From NCBI RefSeq assembly GCF_033439725.1, contig NW_026944383.1, forward strand, positions 1,364,001 to 1,428,000: 64,000 bases of DNA, given 5' to 3'. The translations under genes were made by a program, and so were the position numbers. The first letter of the stretch is position 1. Each line of letters begins with the position of its first letter. Source of the stretch: Neurospora tetraspora (Eukaryota > Ascomycota > Sordariomycetes > Sordariales > Sordariaceae). Of the stretch, positions 42,696-53,733 are shown piece after piece. The notes under the pieces were generated by a model, which saw nothing but the letters and a program-made list of their open reading frames with translations, searched no databases and was not told the DNA's origin.

Positions 42696-42731
42696 GGGAG
42701 GTTGTTGGGAGGTTGTTGGGAGGTTGTTGGG
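42696..42731. repeat. 11-bp minisatellite GGGAGGTTGTT
   Basis: Three perfect copies and the start of a fourth, directly after the CCDC97-like stop codon. Confidence 0.9.
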
Positions 42732-42762
42732 GATGGGGAAGGGGGGCGGAGGGGCTGGCTGG

Positions 42763-43050
42763 CTGGCTGGCGGTGAAGGCTTTTGGGGGATGATGGATGG
42801 GGGTGTGTCCAGTCGTGAGGACCGCTGAGGCTCAACTACTGCTGGTCTATGGAGCCTCATCTCATGAGAGGTTGTCGGAGATTTGCCCCTGGGGGAGTCA
42901 CAGGCTGACGATGAAGGCTTCGGGGCAATGAGGATGACGGATATGCCATGTCCTGTGCGTCCCTGAGGCGAGCCTCAACTACTGATGGTCGATATTGGGG
43001 GTTGTTCGCGCGAGAATCATGACGGGAGTTCTTTCGCACAACATCTCCAA
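42763..43050. repeat. Diverged tandem duplication of about 143 bp
   Basis: GAGGCTCAACTACTGCTGG at 42827 corresponds to GAGCCTCAACTACTGATGG at 42970, period 143. The upstream parts also align (GGTGAAGGCTT at about 42771 with GATGAAGGCTT at about 42910), so it is a true duplication with roughly a quarter of positions changed. Confidence 0.6.
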
Positions 43051-43650
43051 TGGGTCTTCACGACGGCCTGTCGCCTCGAATGGTCATCTTTTGGGGAATT
43101 GCTCTGGTGTCCTGCCGTGAGAAACGGGATGTGCTCCACGAACATCCCATTGGGTCGCTTGTGGCCTATTGCTACGGTTCACAAGCTCTAACACCTTCGG
43201 CGAAAATTTTGCACGATTCTCGTCATTCGGTGAAAAGGATATCAACTGTGAAGGGTGTAAGGGACGGACCATTGATAACCTCGGCATTGTATGGGAGGAG
43301 GGCTTGAAGCAGGTGTAACCTGATCGTCAGGCCACCCATCCACGTTCACCGTCCTCAATCAAGACTGCTGCATGGAACATCCAGCTCGATCGATGGTGCT
43401 GGGTCCATGACTGACAGACAGAATACCTTTCCATTCTGCCTGCCATACATATGTCGTCCCCACAGAAAGAGGTGCCAAATCTACACTATCTTATCCCGGC
43501 CAAACGAATCGTTTGGTCGAAAACCATTCTTGCACTTTGATTCCCCTCTTTCTCTCTGTTCGCCCAGCTGCCCAGCTGTGTCTTGGTCGACGATCTCTTT
43601 AGCCTGTTCAAGAAAAGCCTAGGAGGGAGGTGTCTTGCAAGCCTTGCCAA

Positions 43651-43675
43651 GTGCCCTTGCTAGCTAGCAGGGCAC
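43651..43675. repeat. Near-perfect 25-bp palindrome
   Basis: GTGCCCTTGC then TAGCTAGCAGGGCAC reads almost the same on both strands, centred on GCTAGCTAGC, with one base offset. It could form a cruciform or be a dimer binding site; nothing links it to a gene. Confidence 0.6.
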
Positions 43676-44777
43676 GGCACTTGCATTTGCAGCTTTACTA
43701 GTCCCCTTTCCTTCCGCACTATCAAATTGACGAAGGACTACTACATACGATACCGCGCTTCCCTCGTTTCCCTCGCATAGCGTATACTTGAACGATCCCG
43801 GTCAGCGTTCATGGCGTCCGTCGGAGTAAATCCTCAGCTGTCATTCGGAATCATCTCGACGGGAACGGTGTGGTGGCGGATGCGTAGGATGACCGAGGGA
43901 AAACGTTCGGTTTCGGTTATTGCGCTATTGGTGATATAATTGTCCCTGTACGATCTCACAGCTTATGTTGACTAGCTGACGAGCAATGTGGAAATCTCAA
44001 CACGGGAGGCGATCGTTGGAAGCCATTGGCTTCTTATAGACATCTTACGAGCTTACCAACAAGTCTCAAGAGTGAGCGTCCAGTTGTTGCGTTGCTCTTC
44101 CGTATTATTGGTTGCAGTTTCTTATTGGATGATTCCTTGCGTTCCTTGCGTAATGGTCTGAGCAATGGTGAGGGAACATTGCAGGGAGGCTGTGCACATT
44201 GGCCACATACCGCGTATGCCACACTTCGGAAGCAACGGTATTCTAGTGGTGTGATAGTGGATGGAGGATTTGCCCCCATGGAAGCCTCGTCAACATCCTC
44301 TGAAGCTGAGCGAGCCGTCGTGTTCAGTTGTGCCGCTATGGAGAAGGATGGAAAACCTTATTGAGGGAGGATGAAGGGGAGGTGAGGAAGTATTCTATGG
44401 AAGAAAAGTGACAACCTCACTGAATTGAGACAGGTCGGAGATGTGATAACTAGACATGTGATATGTCTAAAGAAGAAACGCGATCTATTGATAAGAGTGA
44501 AGCTGCAACAGTCAAGAAGAAAAGATAACGCAAAGGACAACATAGAAAACAACAAGAGGGGGAAATGCAGTGCTAGCTGTTCGCCATCCGCTGAAGTTGA
44601 CACATGTCCCAGAGCAATCCCAAGTCGTGGCGAAACAGAAACCAAACTGTAACTGTTGCAAAGAAAAGGAGATTCTTGAGTGGGCCTTGTAAAAACATAA
44701 CCGTGAAAGTGTAGAGAAGAAAAATAACCAAGGAGCCCAAAGAAAGATCAACCATATACGAGCCAAAGTCGACATCT

Positions 44778-46115
44778 CTAAGTCCCATTCGACTGCACTT
44801 GCTGCTTCACCGGCTCTTTAAAACACGCCTCGAAATAGTACTGATCCAGCTTCTCGTGAAAATCAGGATGCACCCTCCCAATCTTCATCACCTTCAAATC
44901 ATCCTCCACCGTAAACACCCTACTACAATCCAGTCTCGCCAACGGGCTGATATTCTGCTTCCCCTCCTCCATTATGACCGCGAGCGGCCCAAACACGATG
45001 CCCTCCTCGGCGTCCGGCTCCGGTGGCGGCACGCTGGTAGAGTACAGCACAGCCAAGTGCTCGCCTCTCGCTCGGTTCTTGGCTATAGATTTTGCCCCGC
45101 CGTTGACGATGGCGAAGCACAGCGAGTGGTGCAGCTGTTTGCGAATGACGACGAACCACCGGAACCGCCCGTAGGGCTTTTCGTTCAAGTTGTTGTACTC
45201 GGGGCAGCTCTCGTGGTAGGCGAGCTCGGCGGGTCGGGCGCGGAGGGAGGCCGAGTAGTCGCCGAAGGGCTCGAACCACACGGTTTTGAAGATGCGGCCT
45301 TTTGTAAAGAATTTTCGGGGTTTGTCGATTTTGAGGTACTCTGGTGAGGCGAGATGTGTCAGCTTATTCTGCTCACTTGTCCTTGGACGTATGAAGTGGA
45401 GTCAGAGGGGTGAAAAATAGGTAGGATGACTTACGTGGTGCTGGGACAGTAAGCGCTGCTGCCTGGTCGTTCGCCGTTGAGGACGAGGGGGGATCGAGCT
45501 GAGTGTCCTCCTTCTGGTACTGTGAGTATCGAAGCACTATCCCGTCTGTGGCGACATCATCGCCATGTATTCCCAATCTGCATTGATCACAATTCACCGG
45601 GTCCTTCCGATGCACGTAGTCTCGGACGCTCGCGTCTCTCACCCATCGTAGATTGACATAGGCCGTGATAGGCTTCCTATGTTTGACTGTTTTGGGTTGA
45701 AGAGCTGATTGTTGTGATAAAGGACGCGGTGATGGCTCCTTGGCAACATCATCATCACCAGGGGCAGTCGGGACTGGGAATGTCGTAACGGCTGATGCTA
45801 TCTTGTCAGACGATGTTTTGTCCGTGACTTCTACAACTTCTTTGGCTGGTTCTTCTGTATGCTTGTTAGCCGTAAACTCTCTCATTGAAAACAATTGTCA
45901 TGGGAATAAAAACCTTTGGGCAACGTAGACTCTGACATTGGCGTAGGAGTGTTTGTTTCAGTTCTTGGAACAGACATTTCTGAGACATCGGGACTTAATG
46001 GTAGGTGGATCCTAGCTGGGATATCCATCTCTTCCGAGCCTTCAAGGCTTAGTTGATCTCGAGGTATCCTAGTTTGCATATATATATCTGGATGAGGCGA
46101 GTTGTCAGAATCCAT
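44778..46115 (-). CDS. DUF6590-domain protein
   Basis: Three exons on the minus strand: 46115-45914, 45854-45435 and 45340-44778; 394 residues. Intron 1 (59 bases) has an unusual donor GTTTTT, but its GGCTAAC branch, CATACAG acceptor and matching phase 1 support it; intron 2 (94 bases) has donor GTAAGT, branch GCTGAC and acceptor CACCAG. The N-terminal 210 residues are low-complexity, with one short conserved block (YVNLRWVRDASVRDYVHRKD ... CDQCRLG). From about 215 the protein reads RKFFTKGRIFKTVWFEPFG ... YGRFRWFVVIRK ... RGEHLAVLYSTSVPPPEP ... LDCSRVFTVEDDLKVMKIG, the DUF6590 (PF20233) pattern of filamentous fungi. Function of this domain is unknown to me. No signal peptide or membrane segment. 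Confidence 0.78.
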
Positions 46116-46805
46116 GTTCGTTCAATTTATTTAACAGAAGCACGTGTGCGGTTGGAAAATGATCATAAGGAGGGTCTCTGGACTAGTATTGTTTGTTTTC
46201 AGGCAGTTCAAGGTTTGGAAAGGAGAGGGTCTTCGGCAATTAGGCAATGTGTGCCAAACGTCTGCCTCATCGCGAACTTCAAATCAAAGCAAAAAACTGG
46301 GTTTCCCGGAGGCAACTACCTTTAGTTGATGTATCGTGTTGAGGATCTTAAGAACCCCCCATGATGGTGTAGCTCGGCGCCTGATGATGATATCGGTATA
46401 TGGATGGCGATAACTTTCCGTTTCTCAACCTCCCAAGAATGTAGAAGTTTGGACGACTTATAACTAACGGCGAGAATGATCGCCATTCTCAAGAGCCGGC
46501 TGAGAAGAGGGAGTCCTTTTAAGGTGCATATTTTGTGGAAGGTGCAAGTCGGTACGAGGTAGGTACGTATTTCCGAGGTACATGCAGAAAACGGGTTGAA
46601 AATGTGGCTTGGCATAAGAGTTGAAACCTAGACAATTGGAGTAGAATTTGCACATCTTTCCAGCTGAAAGTCCATTCATTGAAACCATTCCCAAGTTGCA
46701 TGGTTGATCAATTCAACTTACTGTACTCAGGGATGTCAATACCTTCCAAAAAGTCCAGGGTACAGACCAAATCGAGCTGCGGGATGTTGTTCAGCCTTCT
46801 CTTCC

Positions 46806-46812
46806 TATAAAA
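46806..46812 (+). promoter_or_regulatory. Candidate TATA box of an unassigned + strand transcript
   Basis: TATAAAA in CTTCCTATAAAATGG, about 460 bases ahead of the orphan frame at 47273. Presence of a transcript is inference. Confidence 0.25.
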
Positions 46813-47272
46813 TGGCCATCAACCCCTCCTCTGCGGCTTATACATGTAGCCTTCAAGAACTAGTGTAACGGTACTTCCTTAAATCCACAACACCATACCC
46901 GTCTTTCAGCGAAACTCTCAACTCGACGTCAAGATAGTTACGCCCTTGACACTTCATAGCTTGGCCAACCATGCGAACCATTAGCGGCAGCATCGATCCA
47001 GGATAGCTCAAGAGGCAGCCAGGCTAGCGGTCAGTCGTTGTACAAAATCAACAAACGCGCATATCAACAGTACAGGTATGAGTGACCATACGGATTCATC
47101 CCGTGGCATATGATTTATACTATACATACTTTGATCTGAGAGCTCAACGACAACACAACCATTCTCGAGTGGGAATTTGATCGATCAAGACCAAGTTCAT
47201 TGTTGGTCTCAATCGGTCTTCATAATTATAATCCATCGACTTGCGACATTGCGAGTAATCACTTGTGACTAG

Positions 47273-48331
47273 ATGGTCACAGAACCTTCGATAGAGCCTT
47301 GCCAGTTGTCCCATCTGGGTCTTGAGGCGAGCAAACTTATCAACCGGCGTAAGACGCAGCCACGCGGTTTCATCACTTCAGCCACCAGAGTTTCTTGTAC
47401 ACGAAGCTCGCTGTTTTCAGGAACCGGCCTCACCGGCTTGCGGCGATGCATGCGGGCTCCCGATCGGCTTCGGGTCACGGCCCGCCCCATATGTATCATG
47501 GGAATCACTTTCCAAATCCCACTATATTTCATATCCCGAATAGCTCAAAAATTCAATACCGACTTCGGAATGCAAGCCTCCAACTGCCAGCTAGGCATAT
47601 ATCTTGCATTTTGGGGTTGTGGCTCTCATATTACTTACAAAATGCAACCCTTCGCCAACTCCGCCTGCCTTGTGCCAAGCGAAGACTTTCGAAGTTCTCT
47701 TGAACCACGTCACAAGGGGTTAGAAGGCCAACACACTACAGTCCACCCAAACCTAGACATCAAAAAATCTACCTGGTCACTTTTCCACAAAGAAAGAGGA
47801 AAAGAAACAAATCAGAAAGGCAAGTCTTCGGAAGTCTCACCGCCGGAGAAGGACCGGAGCCGGACGAAGCTCAGAAAACTACCTTATTCAACCCGTACGT
47901 GTAAGTCAACCTCAACAAATAGAGGTAGTCTTTGCAGTTCCAAAGCAGCCTTCGGAGTCAACACAATATTTTTGTTCAGTCACCGCCGGTCCTCTTACCA
48001 GCTGACTGATTCTATTCCCCCAAATCTGAGACATAGCCTAGATCACATAGGTACCTACCTTACCTATAGACTCTTCAACACGGAACTCTGCTTCTGTCAG
48101 TTAAAGGCTTTAACCATGAGTTGCTTGTGGAAGAGAGACGAGGTTGGAAATGACTTGGAGCAAGGCTACGCTAATGGTTTGAAAGTGACATATATAAGGT
48201 ATGCAGGGCGACATCCAATTCTCCCTTCTGTCTCGCCTCTCATGGTCTCTTCTTTGATCTATCTACATCCGCTCCCTTGCCTTCATTGCATGTGTTCAAC
48301 GCCAATGTGTAAACTCCAGCTGAGCACTTAG
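47273..48331 (+). CDS. Orphan open frame, 352 codons, uncertain
   Basis: The frame starts at ATGGTCACAGAACC (47273) and stays open for 352 codons in DNA of ordinary base content, longer than chance would usually allow. The peptide (MVTEPSIEPCQLSHLGLEAS at its start) has scattered Cys, Arg and Ser and short hydrophobic patches, but no domain or signal peptide that I recognise. It could be a lineage-specific gene, a decayed coding region or a fortuitous frame. Codon choice does not look biased towards the C-ending codons seen in the neighbouring genes, which argues against a highly expressed conserved gene. Confidence 0.25.
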   Translation: MVTEPSIEPCQLSHLGLEASKLINRRKTQPRGFITSATRVSCTRSSLFSGTGLTGLRRCMRAPDRLRVTARPICIMGITFQIPLYFISRIAQKFNTDFGMQASNCQLGIYLAFWGCGSHITYKMQPFANSACLVPSEDFRSSLEPRHKGLEGQHTTVHPNLDIKKSTWSLFHKERGKETNQKGKSSEVSPPEKDRSRTKLRKLPYSTRTCKSTSTNRGSLCSSKAAFGVNTIFLFSHRRSSYQLTDSIPPNLRHSLDHIGTYLTYRLFNTELCFCQLKALTMSCLWKRDEVGNDLEQGYANGLKVTYIRYAGRHPILPSVSPLMVSSLIYLHPLPCLHCMCSTPMCKLQLST

Positions 48332-48983
48332 GATTCTGATGCGATTGGATGCCTCATCCGACTGGTGAGCTTTCCTCCTCTCCTATTCCCTGTCCCCACC
48401 CAACCTTGCCATTTAGCCACGTCACACAGCATTTACCGTGTTTCGCTGCACGAGCGGAAGACATGATCTACATCCTCCAGCCTTATGTCCGGAAGAAATA
48501 AAAAGGTTGCAACTTTTGTTCACCGAACGGAGCCTGCTTATTGATGTAACATACCTACAAATTCATGGGTAAGGCTGACTTACGATTCCAACAAGTTAGG
48601 TATATTAATGGGGGTCTTAAGACGGCATATCACGGGTCTGTTATAGCATCGTAACCGTGAGGATATCCACACATTATCCATATACTCAGTGTGATTATAC
48701 TTTTTATAGGCTATGATAAAAGCAATTGAGCATCAAGAAACATGCAATGTGCAAGACGAGGCTGTTCATGACATATGCATTACCAGCCAGCCAGCCATCT
48801 TTCTCGATAGACTCCTTTACTTTCATGTTGGCGACAGCGGTAGAGTACAAAGGGAATCAATCAACTCTGGTGTTTATGTGTTTTGCTATGTAAAGAATCA
48901 ACACAACAAACCTGTGTATCACGAACAACGACCTACATCTCTCCCGAGCCTCCCTCCAACTTTATATACACCAAACACTCCAC

Positions 48984-51370
48984 CTAAAACTCCCTATACT
49001 CAGGAGGCGGCTCATCATTCCCCTCCACTTCATCAAGCCCATAGCCACTCCCGTGTCCACCAGGAACAGCAACCGGATGCCCTTCAAGTTCAGCAGCCGG
49101 GTGCTGGGATTGCCGTTGCTGTTGGTCTCCGTTGTGAGAAGAAGAACTCCCTGCTGCACCCTCCGACGCACCACCCGCATTTTGTAAGGGCTCTTCTTCT
49201 TTCCTACCGTTAAGGCCGCCTTTGGGCTTTCTACCTTTGGAGTCAACGTGCCCTTGTCCGCCTTTAGAGTCCACACCCCAGGCATTCTCGTCCTTCTTAA
49301 TGAGAGGAAGTTGCGACCTAGTGGATGAGATGGGCGGGATGGGCGGCAAGGACGAATTTCCACCGGCGGCGGCGGCGGCTGAGCTTACGCGGCGTGGGAC
49401 ATGGACTGCAAGGGGGAAACCGGGAGTAAAGTCATTGTTCATGCCGCCGCTGTTGTGTCCGTGTGTGCCAACAGCATGGAAGCCGAATGACTGCTGGGTC
49501 TGCTGCTGGAAATGTTGAGCTTGTTGAGCGGCATATCCGCTGTTAGTTCTTCCGGTTCTGGAGGCCATGCGGTCTACTGCTGTCGGTTTTCCGTCTTGTC
49601 CGAACGTGGTGAGTTCTTGCGCAGGTACTTGAAACAACTGTTCATCTGAGCCGTGGGAGGGGCCGTCCCAGATACCAGGGTAATAATTGTCGTTGTCAGC
49701 TTGCTGCATAGCTCTTCTCAACCTTGCCGTCTTCTGCTTTCTCCGCCGTAGCCAGAACCAGAGAATGGTTGCGAAAGTCGCGCTGACTGTTACGCTGATA
49801 CCAAGGGCAATGCCGATGTAAGCACCGAGAGAAAGGGCATCGTGGCTGTCGACGGGGTAGTGGACAGAGAAGACCACGTTGTTGACGGCTGACGTAGGTG
49901 TTGAATCGTCCTCATTAGGGTCATCATCACCACCATCACCATCACTACCATTAACGCTGCCACTAGTGGTAATCGCATCATATGCAGCCACGGCTCGGGT
50001 TAGGGGCGGAACGCTTGCTGCGCTACTGAGAGGGCTCCAGCAAGGCGTTTGGCCACCGATGGCTGATGTGAAGAAGTAGTATCCGCTGTTCATCCTGTTA
50101 GAAATCTGAAGAAGATAAAGGGTCAAGGGATACCTACGCAGGGCAGCAACCACCCGAAACAGAATAGTAGTCATCGGGGCAGTCTTTGAATTTCGCCCGA
50201 TAACCATGAGCCGGTTGAGGATAGTTGTCGCCACGCTTGTGTTCTATCTCAATTTCTGGCTCTACCTCAAGGTTCACCGTGGCAGGAAATGCGTCTGATG
50301 CAGAGGTCGCAGCGACTGGCCACGGGCAACACTGAGGCCGGTCGTCGTTACAGCCTTGGAAGCCGGCATAGTACATGGTGTAACCCCCGTCCGCGCTCAC
50401 AAGAGTGAAATCCGTCGATGTACACTCGCCGGAAAGAAGAGATCCCGATCCTTTATAGATCGGGTCATCGAGAGTAACGAGTGGGTGATCCTGACTGATT
50501 GCATATACAACATCAGGCGTGCTATTTCCACACGATGTCAGTAACTCCTGTTCACGTTGAATAGGCCAGGGGGTCTAAATAACTTACGTGAAGCCTACGT
50601 TAACGGTTTGTCTAAGAGTTGGTCAGCACAAAGTTAAGAAAATAGCCCACGCCAACAGGAGTACATCGATAAGAAGAGAGATGGTCAAATGAAGATGGAA
50701 AGGTAATGGAAAGCCATTAGAGACGGGAGACAGCAAGAATGTAAGGAGAACCTACGGCTGTGACATCTCAGCCATCACGGACGGCGGAGGGGTGTCTCCA
50801 CACCAGTTATGGTACCAATCCAGTTGCCAACCTGGACGAGTGATGTTAGCTGACATTTCGCGGCTAACATGTTACAAAACTACTCACCGTCGCCGCCATA
50901 TCCATCATTCCAACAATTGGGGTCGTCATTCTCGGCTTGAGACATGCACTTGAAGAACTTCTTCGCATGCTCGCAGAAGCAACCCCAGGTACCCGCCGTC
51001 ATTCCCCAGGTATTGACGACGGTGTTGTGTTGGCAAGTTTGATCCCCGCGCATGTAGGGACCAGCGCAGGAATAGAATTGGTTGGCCTAGAGGGAGTTGT
51101 TAGATTGTCCAGCGGTATAGAGAGAGAGACTGGACATTCACATACATGACATGGCCTAGATACTGCGCCCCAGCCTTGTCCAATGTCTTGTGCTGGCCAA
51201 CGATCAGGGGGGAAATCTTCTGGCCAAAAGTCTCCTGGCCGCCAAAAATCTGTCTGACGGGGCTTCAGAGCGGCGTCATGGTGGCTGCCCGGCAAGGTTG
51301 ACGTTGCCGTTGCCGTTGACGGTGTAGGTGAAGCTGCGGGCAGCAACGCGATGGCAGATGTAACTAACAT
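48984..51370 (-). CDS. Type I cell-surface protein with cysteine-rich ectodomain
   Basis: Six exons on the minus strand: 51370-51146, 51086-50888, 50831-50756, 50611-50588 (only 24 bases), 50521-50138 and 50094-48984; 672 residues, all junction phases consistent. It begins with a probable signal peptide (MLVTSAIALLPAASPTPS). The ectodomain carries many cysteines (FYSCAGPYMRGDQTC, GCFCEHAKKFFKCM, NCWNDGYGGDG, WYHNWCGD), then CTSTDFTLVSADGGYTMYYA, CNDDRPQCCPWP and CPDDYYSVSGGCCPA. One membrane helix follows (YIGIALGISVTVSATFATIL) with a basic stop (RRRKQK). The cytoplasmic tail is Gln/Gly/Ser-rich and ends in PPPEYREF, holding a PPxY-type WW ligand. The architecture suggests a wall-sensing or secretory surface protein; no exact family is recognised. 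Confidence 0.78.
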
Positions 51371-52716
51371 GGCATGCGAGTTAAGACCTAGATGAGAAGA
51401 AAAGACATATCAAAATTGGAGATGTCTGGCATCGTCCAAGTTTTGTAGCGTTGCCGGGGTGAGAGTTGTTTGCAGGTCTCTCAAACTCGTGAAGAACGGA
51501 CATTGTTCAGTTTTGATATGGAAGCATCCAAACTCCTCGAAACTCAAGTGGTGTGGCTGAGGCAATCTTGACATCGGATGTCAAGCACATCAAACCTGGC
51601 ACTCGAAAGGCAATGCAGTGTTGCTGTTGGAGTTGGCACGCCACAGTAGACGCGAGGTTGCTGCAGAGGCTACCGCCATTACACCTTTTGCTTCGTCGCG
51701 ATGAAAAGGAGGTCTCGATATCCGTTCCAAGCATGGTATGAGAGATTGAACCGTCTAAAGACATGGGCACTTGTTAGCCATATGGAAGCCCTTGTATCTG
51801 TGCAGACCATGATAGATTCTTTCTCGGGGCTCTGAGCTGGTCAACTCTTTGCTAAACGTGAGCGTGAGAATGAGTACGATGAGCTGGATTTCAACTCGTG
51901 AGTCTCGATGGCATGATGGATGCATTTGCTGGCCTGGTGATGTCCAGCACATTAGTGCTTCTGCAAGCCGATCTGCCGATGGCCATAGCATAGCCCTATT
52001 CGGATAGGATCGCGAAAGGCACATGTATGTAGTTGTTTGCAGTTCCTTTCAGAAGAGAAACCGAGGGATTCAAGATGTCACGGGGCTATGATCCCAGATG
52101 AGGTGCCTTGGGGTTCGAGTACCGTATAAACTCGCGAAATTGAGATCCGGGAAGGCGAGGAATAGGCAGGGTTGAAGGTGTAAAAAGGCATGCAGCCCAC
52201 AGTTCTTGGTGAGATGTTGTTTGGGAGCATAAGTTGTTTGGAGGAGGAGTTGAGGTAGCGGCAGACATCTCGTGGTCTTTTGATAAGCACTCTGCGGTTG
52301 CGGCGCCACTTCCTTTTCTGGGTTGTCTCTCCTTTCGGTTCTTCATTCTTGCCGACGCTTTCCTGCGTTCTTTCCAACTCGTTGTCAGAGACCGCGCTAC
52401 TGTCGTCACGGTGGCTGTGGCTGGAAGTCAATACGAAAGGCGATGTGACGCCGAGCGGGGACCGAACCGTTCATCACACCACAGAAAGACAAGCTACACT
52501 CTCAGTAACTTTCGCTGAGAAACAATCAATTGCGCCTTTTTCACCAGGACATGACCATCTAATGGCCGAAATCACCATGTAAACCCGAAACCCTTCGAGC
52601 ATACGGTCGTGAGTTGACGAGCCTCATGTAACCTGGCTATGTCCGAATGCAATTTACGATACAAAAGAATATGTACTTATCCAAGCCTGATGACTTTCAC
52701 CCTCCCAATCACCATT
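51371..52716. other. Intergenic region upstream of the surface-protein gene
   Basis: No supported gene. Three overlapping minus frames around 52070-52431 lack an in-frame ATG at their starts and have no domain. The right end is the 3' region of the GH43 gene. Confidence 0.45.
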
Positions 52717-53733
52717 TTAGTACTTCCCCTCCGGTTTCTCCCCATGAATCCTCCCCTCCCCATCAAAGAAGATCTCCTTAACCTTCACACTCCTCAAATG
52801 ATCCACCCCCTTGCTCAGTTCACAATCATGATGGAACAACCACCACCTATCACTCTTCTCCGGGAACTCCACAATAGAATGATGCGTCGTCCACCCCAGC
52901 ACCGGCTCCAGGATCCTTCCACCGTAGGTAAACGGCCCATACGGCGAATCTCCCACGGCGTAGCACAGGAAATGCGTGTCGCCCGTCGAGTAAGAAAAGT
53001 AGTACTTCCCCCGCCTCTTGTGCATCCACGCGGCCTCGAAGAAGCGGCGCTCGTGGTCGTCCGCATCCAGCGGCTCGCCCGTCTCGGGCGCCAGGATGGT
53101 CACCTCGCGCACTCCACCTCCTTCGTCTGACGCAAACTCTAGCATGTCCTGCGTCAGCTTGCCCACGCGAGCTCCCAAGGACTTGACGCCCTTGCCCGTG
53201 GGTTCCTTGGGCCCTTGCCACTCTGCGTCAAACACGTTGTTTCCTCTCTGGTAGCACTGCAATTGGCCACCCCACAGTCCACCAAAGTACAGGTACGCTT
53301 CACCATCATCATCATCCACAAACGTAGCCGGGTCGATCGAAAAAGACCCCTTGATCGGCTCCGGCTGCGCGGTGAACGGGCCCTCGGGCTTGTCACCCAC
53401 CGCCACACCGATGCGGAAGATGCCCTGCTTGTCCCGCGCGGGGAAGTAAAGGTAGTATTTGCCGTCTTTAAAAGCGGCGTCGGGAGCCCAGAGCTGCTTG
53501 GAGACCCAGGGGATGTCTTCGGTCTTGAGGACGATGCCGTGGTCGGTCACGGGACCCTGGGGGTCGAGGGACGGAGTGGAGAAGACGTGGTAGTCGGCCA
53601 TGTCGTATTGGTCGCCATTGTCGTTGAACTGGATGTCGGTCTCGCGGTCGTGGGAGGGGTAGATGTACACGCGTCCGTTGAAGACGTGGGCGGAGGGGTC
53701 GGCCGTGTAGATGTTTGTGATTAGGGGCGCCAT
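52717..53733 (-). CDS. gh43-2: Glycoside hydrolase family 43 (beta-xylosidase/alpha-arabinosidase)
   Basis: Single exon, 338 residues from the ATG at 53733 (MAPLITNIYTADPSAHVFNG). The frame is open further upstream, but the family start and the promoter-like sequence there favour this ATG. The GH43 triad is visible: base D12 in ADPSAHVF, pKa-modulator D134 in SIDPATF, and general acid E233 in FFEAAWMHKRRGKYY. Other family marks are YPSHDRE, WAPDAAFKDGKYYLYFPARD and HHSIVEFPEKSDRWWLFHHD. There is no signal peptide, so it probably acts inside the cell on short xylo- or arabino-oligosaccharides. The symbol is from memory of the N. crassa gene near rrg-1. Three GGGGTAA boxes lie 105-165 bases upstream, of the type bound by the xylanase regulator XLR-1. 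Confidence 0.9.
   Translation of the reverse strand: MAPLITNIYTADPSAHVFNGRVYIYPSHDRETDIQFNDNGDQYDMADYHVFSTPSLDPQGPVTDHGIVLKTEDIPWVSKQLWAPDAAFKDGKYYLYFPARDKQGIFRIGVAVGDKPEGPFTAQPEPIKGSFSIDPATFVDDDDGEAYLYFGGLWGGQLQCYQRGNNVFDAEWQGPKEPTGKGVKSLGARVGKLTQDMLEFASDEGGGVREVTILAPETGEPLDADDHERRFFEAAWMHKRRGKYYFSYSTGDTHFLCYAVGDSPYGPFTYGGRILEPVLGWTTHHSIVEFPEKSDRWWLFHHDCELSKGVDHLRSVKVKEIFFDGEGRIHGEKPEGKY

Larger units (their letters stand above)
42665..44777. other. Intergenic region with minisatellites and duplications
   Basis: It contains an 11-base minisatellite, a (CTGG)n run at about 42753-42771, a diverged 140-base tandem duplication and a 25-base palindrome (listed separately). No gene was seen; frames such as 44026-44364 carry no domain. 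Confidence 0.45.
46116..48983. other. 2.9-kb intergenic region with an orphan open frame
   Basis: It lies upstream of the DUF6590 gene and downstream of the surface-protein gene, both on the minus strand. A + strand TATAAAA at 46806-46812 is followed by CA-rich leader-like sequence and then an open frame (47273-48331, listed separately). Otherwise nothing is recognised. Confidence 0.4.

Noticed and set aside
52078-52431. Minus-strand frame of 117 codons upstream of GH43's 3' end
   Set aside because: It lacks an ATG at its start, overlaps two other open frames and has no domain; not enough to call a gene.
53215-53724. Open + strand frame of 169 codons opposite GH43
   Set aside because: Antisense shadow of a strongly supported glycosidase gene.
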